In this document: positions 6,593 through 9,769 of the stretch, piece after piece
Position numbering within the stretch: the stretch's first letter is position 1
How the letters are laid out: the number at the start of each line of letters is the position of its first letter
The notes under the pieces: generated by a model
What the model was told of the DNA's origin: nothing
Databases searched by the model: none
What the model saw: only the letters and a program-made list of their open reading frames with translations
Program-made: the position numbers and the translations under genes
Source of the DNA: Actinomycetes bacterium
Lineage (GTDB): Bacteria; Actinomycetota; Actinomycetes; Actinomycetales; Cellulomonadaceae
NCBI GenBank assembly: GCA_023425905.1
Contig: JAFABT010000313.1
Coordinates: 1-9,769, forward strand
DNA length: 9,769 nucleotides
Direction of reading: 5' to 3'

Positions 6593-7807
6593 ATGGCCTG
6601 CCGCACCGACATCCTCTGGTCGGACGAGCTGCTGGGCTACGACTTCGGGGCGGGGCACCCGATGGCGTCGGCCCGGCTCGATCTCACGATGGGTCTGAGC
6701 CGTGCGCTCGGCCTCCTTGACCTGCCGGGCGTGCGCGTCGTCGGCGTCGAGCCGGCGGCCGACGACGAGCTGCGGCGGGTGCACGGGGCGGACTATCTCG
6801 CGGCCGTGCGCGCGGCGGGGGAGCGGCCCGCCGTCGTGGCCCGCGACCACGGGCTGGGGACGCAGGACACCCCCGTCTTCGCGGGGATGCACGAGGCGTC
6901 GGCGCGCATCGTCGACGGGTCGGTGCGCGGTGCGCTCGCGGTGTGGCGGGGCGAGGCGGAGCATGCGGTCAACGTCGCCGGCGGGATGCACCATGCGATG
7001 CCGGACGCGGCGTCGGGGTTCTGCGTCTACAACGACGCGGCGGTCGCGATCGCGCGGCTGCTCGACGAGGGTGTCGAGCGGGTCGCCTACGTCGACCTCG
7101 ACGCGCACCACGGCGACGGGGTCGAGCGGGTGTTCTGGGACGACCCCCGGGTGCTCACGGTCTCCGTCCACGAGTCGGGCGCGACGCTGTTCCCCGGCAC
7201 CGGAGCGGTGACGGCGACGGGTGGCGCCGGGGCGCCGGGCTCGGTCGTCAACGTGCCGTTGCCTGCGGGGACGGATGGTCGGGGGTGGGCGCGCGCGGTC
7301 GACGCGGTCGTGCCGCAGGTGCTGCGCGCGTTCTCGCCGCAGGTCGTCGTCTCGCAGCACGGCTGCGACGGGCACCGGGCGGACCCGTTGTCGAACCTGC
7401 GGTTGTCGGTGCGGACGCTGCGGTGGGCGGCGGAGCGGGTGCACGCGCTCGCGCACGAGCTGGCCGAGGGGCGCTGGCTCGCGCTCGGCGGTGGCGGGTA
7501 CGCGGTGACGGAGGTCGTGCCGTTCGTCTGGGCGCATCTCGTGTCGGTCGCGGCGCACGAGCCGACCGCGCCGGGCGGTGCGGTGCCCGCGGCGTGGGCG
7601 CAGGACGTCGGGGAGCGGTGGGCGACGCGGATCCGTCGGTCGCTCTCGGACGCGCCGACGGATCGGGACCCGGTCACGGAGGCGGCGGACGGTGCGCTGC
7701 CCGACTGGGAGGCGGGGTACGACCCGGCGAGCCCCGTCGACCAGGCGGTTCGGGCGGCACGGCAGGCGGCCTTTCCGGCGCTCGGGCTGTACCCCGGTCC
7801 GGGCTGA
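6593..7807 (+). CDS. acuC: AcuC-like deacetylase, class I HDAC family
   Basis: A 404-aa cytoplasmic zinc-dependent deacetylase of the arginase/HDAC fold. In Bacillus, AcuC removes acetyl from acetyl-CoA synthetase lysine; that is the best functional guess, though other acyl-lysine substrates are possible. The active site is complete by comparison with HDAC8: tandem histidines in GGMHHA (H133, H134); zinc ligands D170 and H172 in YVDLDAHHGDG (166-176) and D259 in QHGCDGHRADPL (255-266); and the transition-state tyrosine Y303 in GGGGY. The C-terminal ~70 residues (about 335-404) carry the acidic WEAGYDP tail common in actinobacterial AcuC. The ATG at 6593 has no visible Shine-Dalgarno but a -10-like box 6 bp upstream, so translation is probably leaderless. 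Codons favour G-ending forms more than the importer genes do. Confidence 0.93.
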   Translation: MACRTDILWSDELLGYDFGAGHPMASARLDLTMGLSRALGLLDLPGVRVVGVEPAADDELRRVHGADYLAAVRAAGERPAVVARDHGLGTQDTPVFAGMHEASARIVDGSVRGALAVWRGEAEHAVNVAGGMHHAMPDAASGFCVYNDAAVAIARLLDEGVERVAYVDLDAHHGDGVERVFWDDPRVLTVSVHESGATLFPGTGAVTATGGAGAPGSVVNVPLPAGTDGRGWARAVDAVVPQVLRAFSPQVVVSQHGCDGHRADPLSNLRLSVRTLRWAAERVHALAHELAEGRWLALGGGGYAVTEVVPFVWAHLVSVAAHEPTAPGGAVPAAWAQDVGERWATRIRRSLSDAPTDRDPVTEAADGALPDWEAGYDPASPVDQAVRAARQAAFPALGLYPGPG

Positions 7808-7811
7808 GCGG

Positions 7812-7856
7812 TTTCGTCACTCCGTTCACGCAGGTCACCCCTTTCACTCGGGGCAC
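7812..7856 (+). repeat. Five 9-bp-phased direct repeats (TCAC core) upstream of the HTH gene
   Basis: Cores TCAC occur at 7817, 7826, 7835 and 7844, exactly 9 bp apart, and a fifth degenerate core GCAC follows at 7853. The units are TTTCGTCAC, TCCGTTCAC, GCAGGTCAC, CCCTTTCAC and TCGGGGCAC. The array begins 4 bp after the acuC stop and covers the predicted -35 of the downstream BldC-like gene. BldC proteins are known to bind direct repeats as head-to-tail multimers, so autoregulation is an attractive inference. Confidence 0.6.
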
Positions 7857-7871
7857 ACGAGGCCCTAGGGT
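7843..7871 (+). promoter_or_regulatory. Predicted promoter of the HTH gene
   Basis: TTCACT (7843-7848; 4 of 6 matches to TTGACA) and TAGGGT (7866-7871; TANNNT) are separated by an ideal 17 bp. Transcription would begin near 7878, inside the following hairpin, giving a ~90-nt leader. The -35 is part of the fourth 9-bp repeat, so a protein on the repeats would block or contact polymerase. Confidence 0.55.
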
Positions 7872-7872
7872 G

Positions 7873-7902
7873 GGGCCTGCCAGGTGAGCGCCTGGCAGGC
7901 CC
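7873..7902. promoter_or_regulatory. Perfect 12-bp inverted repeat at the predicted transcription start
   Basis: Bases 7873-7884 and 7891-7902 are perfectly complementary around a 6-nt loop. The dyad begins one base after the -10 box and spans about -5 to +25. It could be an operator, a 5' stabilising hairpin, or a U-less terminator of acuC; no T-run follows. The structure is certain, the role is not. Confidence 0.6.
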
Positions 7903-7968
7903 GTGACCAACGCAGCGATGCGACATCGGTCGACCCGCGCCGCGGACCAGGACGAGAACAGGTGGAGC

Positions 7969-8184
7969 ATGGCGAGCGAGCAGCCGCGGATGCGGTACCT
8001 CACGGTGGCCGAGGTCGCCGAGGTCATGCGGGTGTCGAAGATGACGGTCTACCGGTTCATCCACGCCGGAGAGCTGCCGGCCGTCCAGGTGGGGCGCTCG
8101 TACCGGGTGCCGCAGGACGCCCTCACGACGTTCCTCGCGTCGAGCTCGGTGCGCTCGCAGGACGCCGGTCGACTCTCCTCCTGA
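7969..8184 (+). CDS. Small BldC/excisionase-like helix-turn-helix regulator
   Basis: A 71-aa DNA-binding protein of the HTH_17 / excisionase family, MerR-like winged-helix type, related to BldC and to mycobacterial Rv0500A. The helix-turn-helix covers about 10-32 (LTVAEVAEVMRVSKMTVYRF) and the wing is VQVGRSYRV (39-47). The protein is nothing but the DNA-binding domain with a short Ser-rich tail, so it must act as an oligomer or with a partner. I start it at ATG 7969, preceded by AGGTGGAG (7960-7967). An upstream in-frame GTG at 7903 would add 22 unconserved residues and sits at the foot of a hairpin. The bS22 gene follows 220 bp downstream, a pairing also found in mycobacteria (Rv0500A-Rv0500B). 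Targets are unknown; the phased repeats in its own promoter suggest autoregulation. Confidence 0.88.
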   Translation: MASEQPRMRYLTVAEVAEVMRVSKMTVYRFIHAGELPAVQVGRSYRVPQDALTTFLASSSVRSQDAGRLSS

Positions 8185-8240
8185 CCCGAGGCTCGTGACC
8201 CGCGGCGGCTGCCGCGTCCGGTTGTCTCGCCCCCGTCGCA

Positions 8241-8270
8241 CGGGCGACGCGCCCGTGGTCGCGTCGCCCG
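8241..8270. terminator. Hairpin downstream of the HTH gene (possible U-less terminator)
   Basis: Bases 8241-8250 and 8261-8270 form a perfect 10-bp GC-rich stem around a 10-nt loop, 56 bp after the HTH stop codon. An alternative 6-bp stem with a 3-nt loop lies at 8241-8255. No T-run follows. It could end the HTH transcript before the predicted bS22 promoter. Confidence 0.4.
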
Positions 8271-8281
8271 GCCGTGGCGAG

Positions 8282-8287
8282 TAGACT
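8282..8287 (+). promoter_or_regulatory. Candidate -10 box for the bS22 gene
   Basis: TAGACT fits the actinobacterial TANNNT consensus. Transcription would start near 8294 and give a ~110-nt leader containing the CACGTG palindromes. No good -35 is seen at 17-18 bp, so the call is tentative. Confidence 0.4.
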
Positions 8288-8324
8288 GCCCGAGGACTTA
8301 TCCGGCCGTCGACCCCCCTGGGGT

Positions 8325-8373
8325 AGCTGCACGTGCAGCTCCTGCAGGTGCACGTGCCGATCATCCGCACGTG
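8325..8373. repeat. Palindrome cluster with three GCACGTG copies in the bS22 leader
   Basis: Bases 8325-8340 are a perfect 16-bp palindrome centred on CACGTG. GCACGTG recurs at 8350-8356 and 8367-8373. Bases 8329-8337 and 8349-8357 form a 9-bp inverted repeat enclosing a further palindrome (8341-8348). As DNA this may be an operator array. As RNA it would fold just before the bS22 ribosome binding site and could mediate autoregulation. Neither is proven. Confidence 0.55.
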
Positions 8374-8404
8374 TCATCCGTCAGTCGAGCATTGTGAGGA
8401 CCCC

Positions 8405-8503
8405 ATGGGCTCCGTCATCAAGAAGCGCCGCAAGCGCATGGCGAAGAAGAAGCACCGCAAGCTGCTTCGCAAGACGCGCCACCAGCGTCGCAACAAGAAG
8501 TGA
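8405..8503 (+). CDS. Small ribosomal subunit protein bS22 (AURKAIP1/COX24 domain)
   Basis: A 32-aa protein beginning MGSVIKKRRKRMAKKKHRKL and ending RHQRRNKK. Eighteen of 32 residues are Lys or Arg. It matches the actinobacterial bS22 family (mycobacterial Rv0500B), seen bound near the decoding centre of the 30S subunit in mycobacterial ribosome structures, and also annotated as an AURKAIP1/COX24 domain protein. The ATG at 8405 has GAGGA at 8396-8400, 4 nt upstream. The gene is shorter than most ORF-calling cut-offs, so it is easily missed. The downstream intrinsic terminator begins 4 bp after the stop, and the leader is unusually structured. The Ala-13 and HQRRNKK ending are typical of Micrococcales versions. 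Confidence 0.95.
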   Translation: MGSVIKKRRKRMAKKKHRKLLRKTRHQRRNKK

Positions 8504-8507
8504 CCTG

Positions 8508-8541
8508 AAGAACGGGCCCGGCTCACGCCGGGCCCGTTCTT
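8508..8541. terminator. Intrinsic terminator of bS22, probably bidirectional
   Basis: A perfect 15-bp stem (8508-8522 with 8527-8541), 4-nt loop TCAC, is followed by TCGTTC, with the stem ending in CTT and extendable by a G-U pair. On the other strand the stem is followed by CAGGTC after TTCTT. It lies between the convergent bS22 (stop at 8503) and HAD (stop at 8591) genes and can serve both. Confidence 0.88.
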
Positions 8542-8590
8542 TCGTTCAGAGGTCTCGCGCGGGCGGGCACGTGAGGTGTGCCGGGACGAC

Positions 8591-9412
8591 TCAGGCGCGC
8601 ACGATCGAGCGCCGCACAGCCCGCATCGCGAGCCCGGCGAGCCAGGCGGCACCGGCGAGGCTCGCCGCGTGGACGCCGCGACGGGCGTGCCGCGACGTTC
8701 CGCGGAACTCCCGCACGGGCCAGCCCTTCTCACGGGCGCGCGTGCGGAGGGAGCGGTCAGGATTGATCGCGCACGGGTGGCCGACGACCCCGAGCAGCGG
8801 CAGGTCGTTGACCGAGTCGGAGTACGCGTGGCACGACCCGAGGTCGAGGCCGCGTTCCTCCGCGAGGCGACGTACCGCGACGGCCTTCGCGTTGCCGTGG
8901 AGCAGTGAGCCGACGAGGCGGCCGGTGTAGACGCCGTCGCGGTGCTCCGCGACCGTGCCGAGCGCGCCCGTCGCCCCGAGGCGGCGGGCGATGAGCTCGC
9001 CGATCTCGAGCGGGGTCGCGGTGACGAGCCACACCTCGTGGCCCGCGGCGAGGTGGGCGTCGACGAGGCGTTTGGTGCCCGGGAAGACGCGCGAGGCGAG
9101 GACCTCGTCGTAGACCTCCTCGGCGAGGGTCGTCACCTCAGCGACGGACAGCCCGGCGACGATCGACAACGCGCGACCGCGGACGAGCTCGATCCCGGCC
9201 TTGGACTCCCCGAAGATCTCGAACCGGATCTGGTGGGCCGCGAACCGGAGGAGGTCGCGCATGCGGAACATGCCGCGACGCTGCGCCGCCCGCCCCACGT
9301 GGAAGGACGACGCGCCGCGGACGACGGTGTTGTCGACGTCGAAGAACGCGGCGGTGCGGCCGCCTGTGCCGTGCGCAGGGCCGCCGCTCGTGGTCGTTCC
9401 GTCGGCGGTCAT
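8591..9412 (-). CDS. HAD-IB family phosphatase (SerB1-like)
   Basis: A 273-aa haloacid-dehalogenase-superfamily hydrolase, subfamily IB, to which phosphoserine phosphatases belong. All four HAD motifs are present: motif I FFDVDNTVV with nucleophile D25 and acid/base D27; motif II VTATP with T131; motif III K176 in GNAKAVAV; motif IV YSDSVNDLPLL with D199 and D203. The ~60-residue helical cap follows motif I. Relatives include mycobacterial SerB1 (Rv0505c), in a similar neighbourhood, but true phosphoserine specificity is unproven; glycerol- or lysophospholipid-type phosphates are alternatives. The C-terminus has a hydrophobic helix, roughly 248-266, flanked by Arg, which may lie on the membrane. 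The ATG at 9412-9410 lacks a Shine-Dalgarno but lies 7 bp from a TAGAAT box, so the mRNA is probably leaderless. It diverges from the glutaredoxin gene. Confidence 0.9.
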   Translation of the reverse strand: MTADGTTTSGGPAHGTGGRTAAFFDVDNTVVRGASSFHVGRAAQRRGMFRMRDLLRFAAHQIRFEIFGESKAGIELVRGRALSIVAGLSVAEVTTLAEEVYDEVLASRVFPGTKRLVDAHLAAGHEVWLVTATPLEIGELIARRLGATGALGTVAEHRDGVYTGRLVGSLLHGNAKAVAVRRLAEERGLDLGSCHAYSDSVNDLPLLGVVGHPCAINPDRSLRTRAREKGWPVREFRGTSRHARRGVHAASLAGAAWLAGLAMRAVRRSIVRA

Positions 9413-9448
9413 CGGTCCATTCTATCGACCGCGTCCTAGGCTGACCGG
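9413..9448. promoter_or_regulatory. Compact divergent promoter for two leaderless genes
   Basis: The 36-bp gap holds TAGAAT on the - strand (complement of 9419-9424) and TAGGCT on the + strand (9437-9442). Each box ends exactly 7 positions before the first base of its start codon, the spacing expected if transcription starts at the A of ATG. Neither gene has a Shine-Dalgarno. The -35 position of each promoter falls at the other gene's start, and no good -35 hexamer is visible. Confidence 0.65.
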
Positions 9449-9721
9449 ATGGAGACCGAGCCCCACCCGCCTCTGCCGGACGCCCGCGTCGTGCTCTTCA
9501 CCCGTCATGGGTGCCATCTGTGCGAGGCCGCACGGGACCTCGTGACGGACGAGTGCGCGCGCGTCGGGGCGAGCTGGGCGGAGGTCGACGTCGACGCCGA
9601 CCCGGCCCTCGCGGAGGAGTACGGCGAGCTCGTCCCGGTCGTCGTCGTCGACGGCGTGCGCCGCGGCTACTGGCGCATCGACCCCGCCCGCCTCCGCCGA
9701 GCCCTCACCCCCACCCCCTAA
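9449..9721 (+). CDS. Glutaredoxin-like thioredoxin-fold protein (DUF836)
   Basis: A 90-aa cytoplasmic thioredoxin-fold protein. The redox motif CHLC lies at 22-25 after the first strand (VVLFTRHG, 14-21). The cis-proline is P63 in LVPVVVVDG, followed by a final strand and helix (RIDPARLRRAL, 76-86). It belongs to the DUF836 / glutaredoxin 2-like group, like mycobacterial Rv0508, and may reduce disulfides, though no substrate is known. In mycobacteria the homologue precedes hemA, and in many actinobacteria rex and the haem-synthesis genes follow, so such genes are expected past the window edge. The ATG at 9449 is probably leaderless: a TAGGCT box sits 7 bp upstream and no ribosome binding site is seen. 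Stop TAA at 9719-9721 is unusual in a genome that prefers TGA. Confidence 0.88.
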   Translation: METEPHPPLPDARVVLFTRHGCHLCEAARDLVTDECARVGASWAEVDVDADPALAEEYGELVPVVVVDGVRRGYWRIDPARLRRALTPTP

Positions 9722-9763
9722 CCCGAACCCGCGGCTCCCGTCCCCGAACCCGCGGGTCCCGTC
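9722..9763 (+). repeat. 21-bp tandem repeat, two copies, at the window edge
   Basis: Two head-to-tail copies of a 21-bp unit (9722-9742 and 9743-9763) differ at one base (C to G at unit position 14). They begin immediately after the glutaredoxin stop codon, and the window ends 6 bases later. Each copy contains CCCGCGG. The array may continue outside. It could be a variable intergenic repeat or lie within the promoter region of the next gene. Confidence 0.7.
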
Positions 9764-9769
9764 CGCGAG

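Noticed and set aside
4546..6612. A 688-codon open frame on the - strand across ktrA and ktrB, plus a 498-codon frame on the + strand at 4668-6164
   Set aside because: Both are shadows of the ktrBA genes in very high-GC DNA. Their products are Arg/Pro/Asp-rich without domains, while the ktrB and ktrA frames show complete family motifs.
6593..7807. Different third-position preference in acuC (more G-ending codons) as a sign of horizontal transfer
   Set aside because: GC content stays very high and in keeping with the flanking genes, so a modest G-versus-C skew can arise from strand or expression effects.
7903..7968. GTG at 7903 as the start of the HTH gene
   Set aside because: It adds 22 residues unlike the family, abuts the hairpin and lacks a ribosome binding site. 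ATG 7969 has a purine-rich site and gives the family's usual length.
8185..8404. A small RNA or additional small gene between the HTH and bS22 genes
   Set aside because: No short frame with a ribosome binding site stands out. The structure seen is explained as well by a terminator, promoter and leader of bS22.
9722..9763. Start of a CRISPR array
   Set aside because: The two copies are directly adjacent with no spacer, so this is a simple tandem repeat.

Overview
The window looks like chromosomal DNA from a high-GC actinobacterium, most likely a member of the Micrococcales (Cellulomonas-like). Supports are the very high GC content, codons almost always ending in G or C, leaderless promoters with TANNNT -10 boxes, and a 32-residue ribosomal protein bS22 of actinobacterial type. 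Both ends cut into other sequence: the first gene lacks its 5' part and the last bases hold a truncated repeat.

Left (1-4465, + strand): a sugar ABC importer operon in the same order as E. coli ytfQ-ytfR-ytfT-yjfF: solute-binding protein (C-terminal part only), double-domain ATPase, and two different permeases. The last three genes are joined by ATGA stop/start overlaps. A strong hairpin separates the binding protein gene from the ATPase gene. The nearest characterised relative imports galactofuranose, but the true sugar here is unproven.

Middle (4421-6479, - strand): a ktrB-ktrA pair encoding a Ktr-type K+ uptake system (membrane channel-like subunit and its RCK regulatory subunit). It converges on the importer operon, and the two 3' ends overlap by 45 bp. 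Divergent from it, across a 113-bp gap, is acuC (6593-7807, +), a class I HDAC-like zinc deacetylase whose mRNA is probably leaderless.

Right (7808-9769): a small BldC/excisionase-like helix-turn-helix regulator, the 32-aa bS22 gene, a convergent HAD-IB phosphatase on the - strand and a divergent glutaredoxin-like gene. This resembles the mycobacterial Rv0500A-Rv0500B-...-serB1-...-Rv0508-hemA neighbourhood, so rex and/or hemA may lie just beyond the right edge. The non-coding DNA here is rich in signals. Five 9-bp-phased repeats overlap the -35 of the HTH gene, with a perfect 12-bp hairpin at its predicted transcription start. The bS22 leader carries three CACGTG palindromes. A textbook terminator lies between bS22 and the HAD gene, and a 36-bp divergent promoter has both start codons exactly 7 bp from mirrored -10 boxes.

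No gene-free stretch exceeds about 220 bases. I see no tRNA, rRNA, CRISPR array or mobile element. No wholly new multi-gene system is evident; the most novel material is regulatory.
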